Origin: a bacterium
GTDB lineage: Bacteria; SZUA-79; Acidulodesulfobacterales; Acidulodesulfobacteraceae
Reading direction: 5' to 3'
Length of the DNA stretch: 64,000 bases
Assembly: GCA_021800805.1 (NCBI GenBank)
Contig: JAJYYR010000003.1
Span: 62,001-126,000 of the forward strand
The translations under genes were made by a program, and so were the position numbers. A model generated the notes under the pieces. That model did no database searches. It saw only the letters and a list, made by a program, of their open reading frames with translations, and was not told the DNA's origin. Below are positions 34,797 through 43,908 of this stretch, in pieces (positions within the stretch are counted from its first letter, which is position 1; each line of letters begins with the position of its first letter).

Positions 34797-37412
34797 TTAA
34801 ACAGGCTCTGTATTAACGACTATCGACTTTTCGATAACAACGTTGTTTGTTTCTTCTTTATAATCTAGAACTATCGAATCCCCCGAAACAATGCCTCCGG
34901 AAAGCAAATCCATCGCTATTCTGTCCTGTATGAAAGATTTTATAGCTCTTTTAAGCGGTCTGGCTCCGTAAACCGGATCGTATCCTTCCATTGCTATAAA
35001 CTTAATTAATGAATCCGTATAATCTGCATCTATACCCTTTTCCTTAAGCGTTTTCTTTAGTTTACCCAGCTGAATATTAACTATTTTAATAATGTCCGCC
35101 TCGTTAAGCGCATGGAATATAATTATATCGTCGAGTCTGTTAAGAAACTCCGGTCTGAAATGGTTTTTCAAAAGATTCATCACGCTGTTCTTCATTTCTT
35201 CGTAATGCTGTCCGCTGTAACTCTGTATAATATCAGAACCTATATTTGATGTCATAATGACAATAGTATTTTTAAAATCGACCGTTCTACCCTGTCCGTC
35301 GGTTAATCTTCCGTCGTCGAGAAGTTGAAGCAAAACATTAAATACGTCCTGATGGGCTTTTTCGACTTCATCGAACAGAACGACGCTGTAAGGATGTCTC
35401 CTGACCGATTCCGTAAGTTGTCCGCCTTCTTCATATCCTACATAACCCGGAGGAGCGCCTATAAGTCTGGATACGGTGTGTTTTTCCATATATTCGGACA
35501 TATCGATTCTTACTATGCTGTTTTCGTCGTCAAACAAAAACTCGGCAAGGGCTTTTGCCAGTTCGGTTTTTCCCACGCCGGTAGGACCTAAAAACATAAA
35601 AGACCCGACGGGTTTATTAATATCCGATAATCCGGCTCTCGAACGCCGGACGGTATTCGCGACGCTGTTTATAGCCTCGTCCTGCGATATTACGCGGTTA
35701 TGCAGATGTTCTTCTATAAGCAGAAGTTTTTCTTTTTCGCCTTCCATAAGTTTTGCGACCGGAATTCCCGTCCATTTTGCTACGACTTTTGCAATATCGT
35801 CCGCATCGACTTCTTCTTTTAAAAAACTTCCTTTTTTCTGCATTTCTAAAACGGATTTATTTAAATCTTCTAATTTTTTTTCTAATTCATTCAACTTTCC
35901 ATACCTAATCTCGGCAACTTTATCATATTTTCCTTCCCTTTCATATCTTTGCTCTTCAAACCTTAACGAATCTATATCTTTTTTAATTCCCCCAATTTTT
36001 TGTATATGCTCTTTCTCGTTCTGCCATTTAGCTTTTTTTTGGTTAAAATCTTCTTCTAGATTTGCCAGTTCTTCGTCAAGCTCTTTCAGCCTCTTCTTAG
36101 ATTCGGCATCCTTTTCTTTCTTTAATGCTTCCTGCTCTATTTTGATTTTTATAATATTTCTCTGGACCTCGTCGAGAGCGGTAGGCATAGAATCTATTTC
36201 TATTCTTAATTTTGCGGATGCTTCATCCATAAGGTCTATTGCCTTATCCGGTAGAAATCTGTCCGTAATATATCTGTGCGAAAGGGTTGCCGCCGCAATT
36301 ATGGCGGAATCTTTTATTCTTATTCCGTGATAGGCTTCATAGCGTTCTTTAAGTCCTCTCAGTATGGAAATGGTATCCTCTACCGAAGGTTCATCGACTA
36401 ATACCGGTTGGAATCTTCTTTCTAAAGCGGCGTCTTTTTCGATATATTTTCTGTATTCGTCTAACGTAGTAGCCCCGATAGCCCTCAATTCTCCTCTTGC
36501 CAGCGCAGGTTTTAAAAGATTGGAGGCATCCATCGCCCCTTCGGATTTTCCGGCTCCGACCAGATTATGAAGCTCGTCTATAAAGATTATTATTTTACCT
36601 TCCGACGATTTTATTTCCTTTACCACGGCTTTGAGTCTGTCCTCGAATTCCCCTCTGTATTTTGCTCCGGCTATAAGAGCGCCCAGATCCAACGAAAGAA
36701 CGGTTTTATTTTTCAAAATTTCCGGAACGTCGCCGTCGGCGATTCTTTTTGCGAGTCCTTCGACTATAGCGGTTTTACCGACGCCCGGGTCTCCTATTAA
36801 AACGGGATTATTTTTCGTTCTTCTCGAAAGGACTTCCATAAGCCTTCTAATTTCTCCGTCCCTTCCTATAACGGGGTCTATCTTCCCCGACCTTGCCGAC
36901 TGGGTTAAATTGACGGTATATTTTTCTAAAGCCTGATATTTATCTTCGGGATTCTGGTCGGTAACTTTAGTATTACCTCTTATGTCGGTCAGGGCTTTTA
37001 GGACCGCATCTTTGGTTAAACCGAATTTTGTTAGAATTTCGTAAGATTTAGTATCCTTCACGTCAAACATTGCAAGGACAAAATGTTCAACCGAAACAAA
37101 ATCGTCCTTCATAGTATTTTTATTTTTTTCGGCGGCATCGAGTATACGTTTTAAAGGCGAAGAAAACCCCGGTTCCATACCGCCCTCGACGGTAGCAAGT
37201 TTTGAAAGGGCGTTTTCCGTTTCATTGGAAAATGCTTTTAAATCTACTCCTACTTTTTTTAATATGGAAACGGCTATACTATTCTCGTCGTAATTGAGAA
37301 GGGCGTATAAAAGATGCAGATCTCCGACTTCGGGATTTTTAGCCTCTTTAGCCGTATTCACCGTCAGATCTATTAATTCCTGCGATTTTATCGTAAAATT
37401 ATTTAAATTCAT
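34797..37412 (-). CDS. clpB: Chaperone ClpB (Hsp100 disaggregase)
   Basis: 871 residues with the full ClpB plan: Clp-N repeats (1-145), AAA-1 with Walker A GDPGVGKT (207-214) and Walker B IIIFIDE (274-280), a long coiled-coil middle domain (about 405-525, rich in Lys/Glu) and AAA-2 with GPTGVGKT (609-616), then the C-terminal domain. It threads aggregated proteins through its pore with DnaK/DnaJ help. GAGGTG precedes the ATG. It lies downstream of the DUF1844 gene in the hsp20-clp block. Confidence 0.96.
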   Translation of the reverse strand: MNLNNFTIKSQELIDLTVNTAKEAKNPEVGDLHLLYALLNYDENSIAVSILKKVGVDLKAFSNETENALSKLATVEGGMEPGFSSPLKRILDAAEKNKNTMKDDFVSVEHFVLAMFDVKDTKSYEILTKFGLTKDAVLKALTDIRGNTKVTDQNPEDKYQALEKYTVNLTQSARSGKIDPVIGRDGEIRRLMEVLSRRTKNNPVLIGDPGVGKTAIVEGLAKRIADGDVPEILKNKTVLSLDLGALIAGAKYRGEFEDRLKAVVKEIKSSEGKIIIFIDELHNLVGAGKSEGAMDASNLLKPALARGELRAIGATTLDEYRKYIEKDAALERRFQPVLVDEPSVEDTISILRGLKERYEAYHGIRIKDSAIIAAATLSHRYITDRFLPDKAIDLMDEASAKLRIEIDSMPTALDEVQRNIIKIKIEQEALKKEKDAESKKRLKELDEELANLEEDFNQKKAKWQNEKEHIQKIGGIKKDIDSLRFEEQRYEREGKYDKVAEIRYGKLNELEKKLEDLNKSVLEMQKKGSFLKEEVDADDIAKVVAKWTGIPVAKLMEGEKEKLLLIEEHLHNRVISQDEAINSVANTVRRSRAGLSDINKPVGSFMFLGPTGVGKTELAKALAEFLFDDENSIVRIDMSEYMEKHTVSRLIGAPPGYVGYEEGGQLTESVRRHPYSVVLFDEVEKAHQDVFNVLLQLLDDGRLTDGQGRTVDFKNTIVIMTSNIGSDIIQSYSGQHYEEMKNSVMNLLKNHFRPEFLNRLDDIIIFHALNEADIIKIVNIQLGKLKKTLKEKGIDADYTDSLIKFIAMEGYDPVYGARPLKRAIKSFIQDRIAMDLLSGGIVSGDSIVLDYKEETNNVVIEKSIVVNTEPV

Positions 37413-37442
37413 AAAAATATATCACCTCTATTATAAAATTGC

Positions 37443-37850
37443 TTATTTTTTCTCGGAGATATAAGCCATTCTAAGGTCGTATAAAACGTTTTCTATGAGC
37501 TTGGATTCATTTTCGTCAAGGTTACCTTTAGTTTTTTTAGAGAGCATGTCTATAGTATCTATAAGATATTTCGCCGTTCCTATATCTTTCTCGTACTTTT
37601 TGGATATCGGATTCGGTATTTTTCCCAAAAAAAGCAAAGCCTGCGTATTTAACGAATAAATAAAGGTTGCAAAATCGGCTTCGAAACTAGGAATTTCTGC
37701 GCTTTGCGGCTCCTGCGGTCCCTCCGGGCCTTTTTCCGTTTCTGCCTGCTTCGCTTCGGTCGCTTCTTTTACATCGCTTTCGTTTTCGGGTTCTGAAACT
37801 TTCCTTTTATCTACGACTTTGAACGATTTTTCGTTTTCTCCTTCAGACAT
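37443..37850 (-). CDS. DUF1844 protein
   Basis: 135 residues. A charged, low-complexity N-terminal half (Glu/Lys/Pro-rich, about 1-55) is followed by the DUF1844 core: FATFIYSLNTQALLFLGKIPNP, then AKYLIDTIDMLSKKTKGNLDENE and LYDLRMAYI. The family is small, widespread and of unknown function. GGAGG lies within the end of the preceding Clp gene, and the ATG overlaps that gene by 8 bp, so its synthesis is probably coupled to the Clp ATPase. A role as Clp adaptor or co-chaperone is an idea from context only. Confidence 0.75.
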   Translation of the reverse strand: MSEGENEKSFKVVDKRKVSEPENESDVKEATEAKQAETEKGPEGPQEPQSAEIPSFEADFATFIYSLNTQALLFLGKIPNPISKKYEKDIGTAKYLIDTIDMLSKKTKGNLDENESKLIENVLYDLRMAYISEKK

Positions 37851-40173
37851 AATCAGGCTCCTCCTTGTATTTTTCCTTTCCGTTTTTACTCTTTTTTAAA
37901 TTATCTTTTTCCGTGCCTTTATTCGCCGAAACGACAATTTTTCCATCGACAAGTTCCACGGTAAATATATCGCCCTCTTTCCATTTTAGCGTTAACGGAA
38001 CTTTAATAATGTCGTCAATCGTCCGCTTAAGAAACCTTGCTCCAAATTTTGTGCTATAACCGCTTTCGACAAGATTATCAAGAGCGTCGCCGGTTACTAT
38101 AACCTCCTTGCCGTGTTCAGCCATCGTTTTGTTAATAGTTTCTATATGCATTAGCGCTATCTTCTTAACTTCTTCCTTAGTTAAAGGAGAGAATATGACG
38201 ATATCGTCTATCCTATTTATAAATTCAGGCGAAAAAAAGTTTTCTATTTCTTTATTTATAGTCCCTTTCAACGATTTAACGATGTCATTGGATTCTATAA
38301 AACCAAGCGGCTTCGTGAACTTTGAAAATTCATGGGAACCCAGATTTGATGTCATAATAATAACGGAATCGGAGAAATAAACCCTTTTGCCCCTGCCGTC
38401 GGTAAGAAAGCCTTCGTCGAAAACCTGAAGAAAAAGGTTAAATACGAGGTCGCTTGCCTTTTCAATTTCGTCTAAGAGAATAACCGAATAAGGATTGTCT
38501 TTTACCTGATTAGTCAAAAGCCCCCCTCTCGAAGAACCCACGATGCCTCTCGGCATACCGATTAACTTATCTACGGCGATAGAGCCGTCTTTATATTCGG
38601 ACATATCTATTCTTATTATGTTTCTACCCGAACCGAAAAGATACTCCGACATGGCTTTTGCCGTTTCGGTCTTGCCTACGCCGGTCGGACCCAGAAAAAG
38701 CAGTACGGCATCGGGCCTGTTAAAATTTTCCTTTAGAGGACCTTTATTCAGCCTTAAATGTTTAGCGAGCGAACTAACTGCATCTTTCTGTCCGACTATT
38801 CTTTTTGAAAAAAAATCTTCCATATCCTGAAACCTTTCCAAAACGTCTCTTTTGATCAAATCTACAGGCATACCCGTTTCTTGAGAAATAACCTGATAGA
38901 TATTTTCCTTTTTGACTATTCTGTCTTCATTGTAGATTTCGGCTTTTACGCAGCCGGAATCTATCCACCCTATCGCTTTATCGGGAAGCCTCAACGATTT
39001 AGAATAACGCGAGGACAGTCTTAATGATTCCTCGAGGGCGGAGTTTTCGATTTCGACGCCGTAAGTATCTTCAAATCTTCTTTTTAATCCGTAAAGTATT
39101 CTTTTTGTGTCTTCCGTCGTAGGCTCCTGAACGTTAACGAGTCTAAAACGGCGCGCCAGCGCTTCGTCTTCTGCGATATATTCTTTATATTCCGACAGCG
39201 TGGTAGCGCCTATAATCTGCACTTCGCCCCTTGCGAGCGAAGATTTTAATATATTGGCGGCATCGCTCGGCACGGCTATAGCGGAACCTGCGCCGATAAT
39301 AGAATGAACTTCATCGACGAATAATATTATATTTTTACGCGATTTCAGCTCATTTATTATCTTTTCCATTCTATCTTCGAACATTCCTCTAAAGACCGTT
39401 CCCGCTACTAAGGAATTCATCTGAAGATTTACTATAATTTTATTCCTAAGTCTCGGCGGGACGTTATAAGGCTCAAGCTCTATTTTTCTTGCAAGCCCTT
39501 CTACGATAGCCGTTTTTCCTACCCCGGGTTCGCCTACTATTATAGCCGAATTAGGTCTGTCTATATGGCACAATATCTCCATAAGCCTCGTAATTTCTTC
39601 CTCTCTTCCAAAAACTAAAGGCAGTTTATCCATAATAGCCAGTTTGCTTAAGTTTATGGCATGCTGTCTTAAGGTGTAAGGCAAATCGTATTTTCTTCTG
39701 TTTTCATCGCTCCTGTTTCTTCTTTCCCTCATTTTTTGAAAAATCTTATCGGCAATTACGACCGAATCTACTCCGAGGCTCTTAAAAACTCTGTTGGGAG
39801 TAGAGTTGGGCTCTTGAAACATAACCATTAAAAAATCGGTGGAGTCTATAAGATTTCTGCCTGAACTTTGGGCGTAATCGTAAGCGCTTTTGAATAAATT
39901 TCTTGTCTGAAGGGAGATTTTCATTCCTTCGCCTATATATTGTTCGGACGACATCATGAAATCGTTTAAAAGCTTTATAACCTTTCTTTTATCTATTTTT
40001 AATTCTAAAAATATTTCGTTCAAAAGGTCTTCATCTACCAACGTTAAAGCATAAAATATATGCTCCAGCCCTAAGTAATAATGTTTCCTTCTCTTCGATT
40101 CTTCTATGGATATAGTAAGAACCCTATATCCGCTTTCCGATAGCTTATCTTCGTAATAGTCTAAATTAAACAT
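37843..40173 (-). CDS. ClpA/ClpC-like AAA+ unfoldase without middle domain
   Basis: 776 residues. A Clp-N repeat domain (1-145) precedes AAA-1 with GEPGVGKT (214-221) and ILFVDE (283-288), and AAA-2 with GPTGVGKT (495-502) and ILLDE (565-569). Only a short linker joins the modules, so the ClpB/ClpC coiled coil is missing, as in ClpA. PLGFIESND (622-630) sits where ClpA has its ClpP-docking loop, and LGF fits the hydrophobic-Gly-hydrophobic pattern. It is therefore probably a ClpP partner. The C-terminal 25 residues are a Lys/Glu-rich tail. No clpP or clpS is nearby. Confidence 0.85.
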   Translation of the reverse strand: MFNLDYYEDKLSESGYRVLTISIEESKRRKHYYLGLEHIFYALTLVDEDLLNEIFLELKIDKRKVIKLLNDFMMSSEQYIGEGMKISLQTRNLFKSAYDYAQSSGRNLIDSTDFLMVMFQEPNSTPNRVFKSLGVDSVVIADKIFQKMRERRNRSDENRRKYDLPYTLRQHAINLSKLAIMDKLPLVFGREEEITRLMEILCHIDRPNSAIIVGEPGVGKTAIVEGLARKIELEPYNVPPRLRNKIIVNLQMNSLVAGTVFRGMFEDRMEKIINELKSRKNIILFVDEVHSIIGAGSAIAVPSDAANILKSSLARGEVQIIGATTLSEYKEYIAEDEALARRFRLVNVQEPTTEDTKRILYGLKRRFEDTYGVEIENSALEESLRLSSRYSKSLRLPDKAIGWIDSGCVKAEIYNEDRIVKKENIYQVISQETGMPVDLIKRDVLERFQDMEDFFSKRIVGQKDAVSSLAKHLRLNKGPLKENFNRPDAVLLFLGPTGVGKTETAKAMSEYLFGSGRNIIRIDMSEYKDGSIAVDKLIGMPRGIVGSSRGGLLTNQVKDNPYSVILLDEIEKASDLVFNLFLQVFDEGFLTDGRGKRVYFSDSVIIMTSNLGSHEFSKFTKPLGFIESNDIVKSLKGTINKEIENFFSPEFINRIDDIVIFSPLTKEEVKKIALMHIETINKTMAEHGKEVIVTGDALDNLVESGYSTKFGARFLKRTIDDIIKVPLTLKWKEGDIFTVELVDGKIVVSANKGTEKDNLKKSKNGKEKYKEEPDYV

Positions 40174-40200
40174 AATTAGTTTTACCTTCCTTGATTTTTT

Positions 40201-40542
40201 TCAATCTTTAATTTCGATGCTTGTAAGCCTGAATCCGTTATTCTTTGTTTTTTTAGGTATAATTATCTCTAAAAGCCCCTCGTTAAAAGAAGCGCTTATA
40301 GAATCCCTGTTTACTGCCCGGGATAGGTCGAAAATTCTTTTAAAAAAACCGAAAGGCCTTTCCATCCTTTGAAAATTATACTCCTCAGCCGCTCCGCCGC
40401 GGCGTTTTACTCCGCTGATTTCTATCGCTCTTTCGTCGATTTCGATGTTTATATCTTCTTTTTTTACTCCGGCAAGTTCTATATATATAAATATAGAATC
40501 TGCCGTTTCAAACATATCCGATGCAGGAGTAAAATAATACAT
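40201..40542 (-). CDS. Small heat-shock protein (Hsp20/alpha-crystallin)
   Basis: 113 residues, short for the family because the N-terminal arm is almost absent: the alpha-crystallin domain begins by about residue 12 (DSIFIYIELAGVKKEDINIEI). The conserved ASFNEGLLEIIIPK matches the AxxxxGVL signature, and PFGFFKRIF is also present. It acts as an ATP-independent holdase that keeps clients ready for ClpB/DnaK. It is the first gene of the hsp20-clp-DUF1844-clpB block, 27 bp before the Clp ATPase gene. Confidence 0.9.
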   Translation of the reverse strand: MYYFTPASDMFETADSIFIYIELAGVKKEDINIEIDERAIEISGVKRRGGAAEEYNFQRMERPFGFFKRIFDLSRAVNRDSISASFNEGLLEIIIPKKTKNNGFRLTSIEIKD

Positions 40543-40573
40543 TTTATTATTTTGGTTTTAATATATTTTATGC

Positions 40574-40609
40574 TTTATAAATATATAGTTTATAGTTATA
40601 ATTATATCA
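40574..40609. promoter_or_regulatory. Divergent promoters with a shared palindromic -10
   Basis: TATAATTATA at 40597-40606 is a perfect palindrome and gives TATAAT on both strands. On the plus strand TTTATA (40574-40579) lies 17 bp upstream. On the minus strand the box is extended, TGATATAAT (40609 to 40601), leading to hsp20. A single symmetric -10 region could fire both ways. Confidence 0.45.
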
Positions 40610-40636
40610 AATTAATCCTTAAATTCAAAATACAAT

Positions 40637-41122
40637 ATGCTAAAAACATTATTTAAACCTTTTTATTATAAATATATCGTAATGACGGCTATTAATGTAA
40701 CCCCTTTAATAGGCGGCAAATATCTATCTACCGCATATGCCGTTTACAACAAATTAAACCCGTACGCCAGCATTATCCTGATAACCGTTTCCGAAACGTT
40801 ATTGTGTTCTTTGCTGTTTTACGCCGGCGTAAAACTAAAATCTTTAAAATGGGTGCACAAGATGCTTGCCTCTAAAAAGGGCAAAAAGGCGCATAATTAT
40901 GTCGCAAGATACGGTCCGATAATCGGGCTTTTCGTAGGACAGATGTTTATAGGCGCGCCGCCTATATCTTTAGCGCTCGGAGTTTTATACGAAAAGGATA
41001 AAAATATTTATAAATATTTTTTCATCCCTCTTTTTGTAAGCATTTTTCTTTATTCCATATTTAATTTTTATTTAAATACGGCGGCAATTACATCTCTGAA
41101 AAATATATTCCATATAGCTTAG
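40637..41122 (+). CDS. Small integral membrane protein, possibly COG2426/PF06695-like
   Basis: 161 residues with about four hydrophobic segments (about 45-66, 91-115, 125-145 and a weaker one near 12-30). The central run ARYGPIIGLFVGQMFIGAPPISLALGVLY, with its Gly/Pro-rich turn, resembles the putative small multidrug-export family (COG2426), though I am not certain. No Shine-Dalgarno sequence precedes the ATG. It is the only plus-strand gene between 24.9 and 64 kb and diverges from hsp20. No function is claimed. Confidence 0.5.
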   Translation: MLKTLFKPFYYKYIVMTAINVTPLIGGKYLSTAYAVYNKLNPYASIILITVSETLLCSLLFYAGVKLKSLKWVHKMLASKKGKKAHNYVARYGPIIGLFVGQMFIGAPPISLALGVLYEKDKNIYKYFFIPLFVSIFLYSIFNFYLNTAAITSLKNIFHIA

Positions 41123-41135
41123 ACTTTTTATATGT

Positions 41136-41840
41136 TCACTTTACGTCGACTATTATAGTATTGTTCTTAACCGGATATATATTTGCATTTAAATATGTTT
41201 CTATAATGGGTTTAACTCTTTTAAAAAGCCTGATTATGCTGCCGTAATATAAAACTTTTATCTCCGCAAAATTTTCCGAAAACGATGATATGTAAAGGTT
41301 TTGCAAATGCCGCGAATATTTTATCATTAATTTCTGAAACTTATTGGAATCGGAATAGCTGAAATTTCCTATAAACTTAACATAATAAACGTTATATTTT
41401 GCCTGTTTTGCTTTAACGCCGCGCCCCGTGGTTTTAAACCCTAATTTTTTCAATTTGTCCGCCAGAATATTTCTTCTTATATAAACGATTATATCGACGT
41501 AATAAAGATTGAGATATTGTTTTGCTTTAATAATTTTAAAAGAATATATATACTTCAAACTATGGAAATAAATCTCTTTTTCAAAAATGCGGTTATCCTT
41601 TTTATTTAAAAACTCCTTTTTCCCGGTCAATCTTTTTACTGCCCTTTTTAAAGAGAGCCTTATTGCGCGTTTAATCGCTAAAGACTGCAAATCGCCTTTA
41701 TTATTTTTCGGAATAACGATATAGGTTTTCGTCTTAACGTTCATACCGTACGCTTTTCCCGAAAAAAAGGGTAATAAAAAGGGTAATGATAATAAAAAGG
41801 GTAATGATAATAAAAATTTATTACGTTTTGTTTTTTGCAT
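41136..41840 (-). CDS. Exported protein of unknown function
   Basis: 234 residues. A signal peptide with a repetitive hydrophobic core (FLLSLP twice, then FLLP) ends near SGKAYG. The mature part is strongly basic, with a helix AIKRAIRLSLKRAVKRLTGK (about 54-73) followed by alternating beta-like strands with many Tyr and Lys. The pattern of an early Ala/Arg-rich helix then strands recalls periplasmic proteins of the FlgT or DUF2066 sort, but no confident match is made. The h-region is encoded by an in-frame minisatellite. It follows hflX by 13 bp. Confidence 0.55.
   Translation of the reverse strand: MQKTKRNKFLLSLPFLLSLPFLLPFFSGKAYGMNVKTKTYIVIPKNNKGDLQSLAIKRAIRLSLKRAVKRLTGKKEFLNKKDNRIFEKEIYFHSLKYIYSFKIIKAKQYLNLYYVDIIVYIRRNILADKLKKLGFKTTGRGVKAKQAKYNVYYVKFIGNFSYSDSNKFQKLMIKYSRHLQNLYISSFSENFAEIKVLYYGSIIRLFKRVKPIIETYLNANIYPVKNNTIIVDVK
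41769..41816. repeat. 18-bp in-frame minisatellite
   Basis: Two perfect 18-bp copies of GGGTAATGATAATAAAAA (41781-41798 and 41799-41816), preceded by a 12-bp partial copy (41769-41780). Units of 18 and 12 bp keep the reading frame. On the minus strand they encode FLLSLP, FLLSLP and FLLP of the signal peptide. Confidence 0.9.
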
Positions 41841-41853
41841 TTTAAATTTATCC

Positions 41854-42957
41854 TTATATTGTTTTATATTCTAACGATTCGAATATCTTTTCTTTTAATA
41901 AATGTATGTTTTCCCCTGTTTTGGCGGATACCCCGATAGGCGGTTTTCCGGTCAATATTTCAAATTTGGTCAATAAAAAATCAATCTGTTCCTCCGACAA
42001 TAGGTCTATTTTGTTTAAAACTGTAATTATCTTGTTGTCTTTCGCTCCTATTTCGTCTAGTATTTTTATAACCTCTTCAGATTTACCCGCTGCATCGCTT
42101 TGAAGGGGATCTATCACGTGTATCAATAAATCGGAATGGACCGTTTCCTCTAAAGTAGCTTTAAAAGATTCCACCAGAAAAAGCGGCAGGTTTTGAATAA
42201 ATCCTACCGTGTCCGATATTATTACTTTTTTTCTTTTTACGGCGTCGTAGATGGAAGCCATCTTAGTGCCTAACGTTGCAAAAAGTTTGTCCTCTCCTTT
42301 TTCTCCTTTGCCTGTTAAACTATTCATAAGAGTAGTTTTTCCTGAATTGGTATAGCCGACGATAGCGGCGGTATAAAGACCCTGTCTGTCTCTTTTATAT
42401 CTGTGCAAGCCCCTTGTTTTTTCGGAAAGTTTTAGCTTTTGTTTTATATATGCAATCCTCTGTCTTATTTTTCTTCTGTCGGTTTCCAGTTTGGTTTCCC
42501 CCGGACCTCTCGTTCCTATACCCGCTCCCGTCCTTGAAAGCATGATACCTGCGCCTTTAAGCCGTGGAAGCATATAATTCATCATAGCAAGCTCGACCTG
42601 ATATTTGCTTTCAGCCGTCCTTGCATGAACGGCAAATATATCTAATATAAGCCTTGTCCTGTCAATCACGTTTAAATCGAAATATTCCGAAAGATTCCTC
42701 TCCTGAGCGGGACTCAAAGAAGCATCTATTATAACGATATCCGCATTCTCCGAAACTGCGCGCTCTTTTATTTCTTCAAGCATGCCTTTGGAGAGATAAT
42801 ATGCGGAATCTATTTTTTTTATATTTTTTAAGACTTTAGACGTATTTTCCGCACCAGCCGTTTCGGAAAGCAGCGTAAGCTCTTCTAACGAGTCTGCGCT
42901 TTTTTCCTTATCGGAGGCAGGCGTGTTTATACCTATAAGCAGGGCTCTCTGAGTCAT
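41854..42957 (-). CDS. hflX: GTPase HflX
   Basis: Ribosome-associated GTPase that splits stalled ribosomes under stress. The N-terminal HflX domain ends with the signature GAGIGTRGPGETKLETDRR (about 144-162). The G domain has P-loop GYTNSGKT (201-208), DTVGF and NKIDLL. 367 aa is within the bacterial range. It starts within the stop codon of miaA (TAATG), and miaA-hflX is a conserved pair in many proteobacteria, here without hfq between them. Confidence 0.94.
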   Translation of the reverse strand: MTQRALLIGINTPASDKEKSADSLEELTLLSETAGAENTSKVLKNIKKIDSAYYLSKGMLEEIKERAVSENADIVIIDASLSPAQERNLSEYFDLNVIDRTRLILDIFAVHARTAESKYQVELAMMNYMLPRLKGAGIMLSRTGAGIGTRGPGETKLETDRRKIRQRIAYIKQKLKLSEKTRGLHRYKRDRQGLYTAAIVGYTNSGKTTLMNSLTGKGEKGEDKLFATLGTKMASIYDAVKRKKVIISDTVGFIQNLPLFLVESFKATLEETVHSDLLIHVIDPLQSDAAGKSEEVIKILDEIGAKDNKIITVLNKIDLLSEEQIDFLLTKFEILTGKPPIGVSAKTGENIHLLKEKIFESLEYKTI

Positions 42958-43886
42958 TATAAAAAACCTTCCACGGTCTTTGCTATAAATCCAAGCTTTC
43001 TGTTTAAATCCGTAAAATTAACCTCCATTGCATTTTCTGTTTTTTTAAAAAATGTAGCCTGCCTTTTTGCATATTTTACCGTAGAAGAAACAATTTTTAA
43101 ATACAAATCGTTTTCCGTCTTAATTTCTTTTTGCAGATACATTAAAGATTCTCTGTATCCTATACTCCTGAACGGTTTTAAATCTGCTTTATATCCCCTG
43201 TTTAAAATGCTCTCGGTTTCGTTCACTAAACCGTTTTCCATAATAATACGCGTCCTTTCCGTTATACGGGATTTAAGATAATCTCTCGGGGGGTTTAAGT
43301 TAAAATATATATAATCATATAAAGGTCTGCCGAAAGGATTTTCAGCCAGATAATAAGAAAGAGGATGCCCGGTAGCCGAATATACCTCGTAAGCTCTTGA
43401 AATTCTCTGGCTGTCGCAGCTTGATATTTTTCCGGCATATTCTGGGTCGAACTCTTTCAGTTTTTCATATGCGGCGGTAATTCCTATTTTTTTAATTAAT
43501 TCGACCGCTTTTCTCCTGTAAACGGATTTATCTATTTCCGGGATCGGAGAAAGTCCGTAAATTAAGGACTTCATATAAAGTCCCGTCCCTCCGGTAAAAA
43601 GAGGCGTTTTCCCCTTTGATGTTATTTCTTCGATTAATCCCGCCGCATCTTCGGAAAACATTCGCGCATTGTATTCTTCATCCGGATATTTAACGTCTAT
43701 GAGATGATGTTTGACCGACGCTCTTGTTTCATTATCAGGCTTTGCCGTTCCAATATCAAAATATTTATAGAAGCACATCGAATCAAAATTTATTATTTCT
43801 ACCGGAAAAAGTTTCGACAGCTCGACCGAAATTTCAGTTTTTCCGGAGCAGGTCGCACCGCCTATGACTATGATTTTTTTTAACAT
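42957..43886 (-). CDS. miaA: tRNA dimethylallyltransferase
   Basis: Prenylates A37 of tRNAs reading UNN codons, using dimethylallyl diphosphate from the MEP pathway. The P-loop GGATCSGKTEIS is at 8-19, with INFDSMCFYKYFDIGTAKP, LFTGGTGLYMKSLIYG and DSQRISRAYEVY. QATFFKK near the C-terminus is also conserved. The usual DSxQxY reads DSMCFY here, so the Gln that contacts the base is replaced by Cys; activity could still be normal. 309 aa is typical. Confidence 0.92.
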   Translation of the reverse strand: MLKKIIVIGGATCSGKTEISVELSKLFPVEIINFDSMCFYKYFDIGTAKPDNETRASVKHHLIDVKYPDEEYNARMFSEDAAGLIEEITSKGKTPLFTGGTGLYMKSLIYGLSPIPEIDKSVYRRKAVELIKKIGITAAYEKLKEFDPEYAGKISSCDSQRISRAYEVYSATGHPLSYYLAENPFGRPLYDYIYFNLNPPRDYLKSRITERTRIIMENGLVNETESILNRGYKADLKPFRSIGYRESLMYLQKEIKTENDLYLKIVSSTVKYAKRQATFFKKTENAMEVNFTDLNRKLGFIAKTVEGFL

Positions 43887-43908
43887 AAACCCGTCTGCGC
43901 GTCAAAAA

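Noticed and set aside
35476..36330. 284-codon plus-strand ORF opposite clpB
   Set aside because: A Ser/Phe-rich reverse translation of the conserved clpB middle domain; a typical shadow of a Lys/Glu-rich gene.
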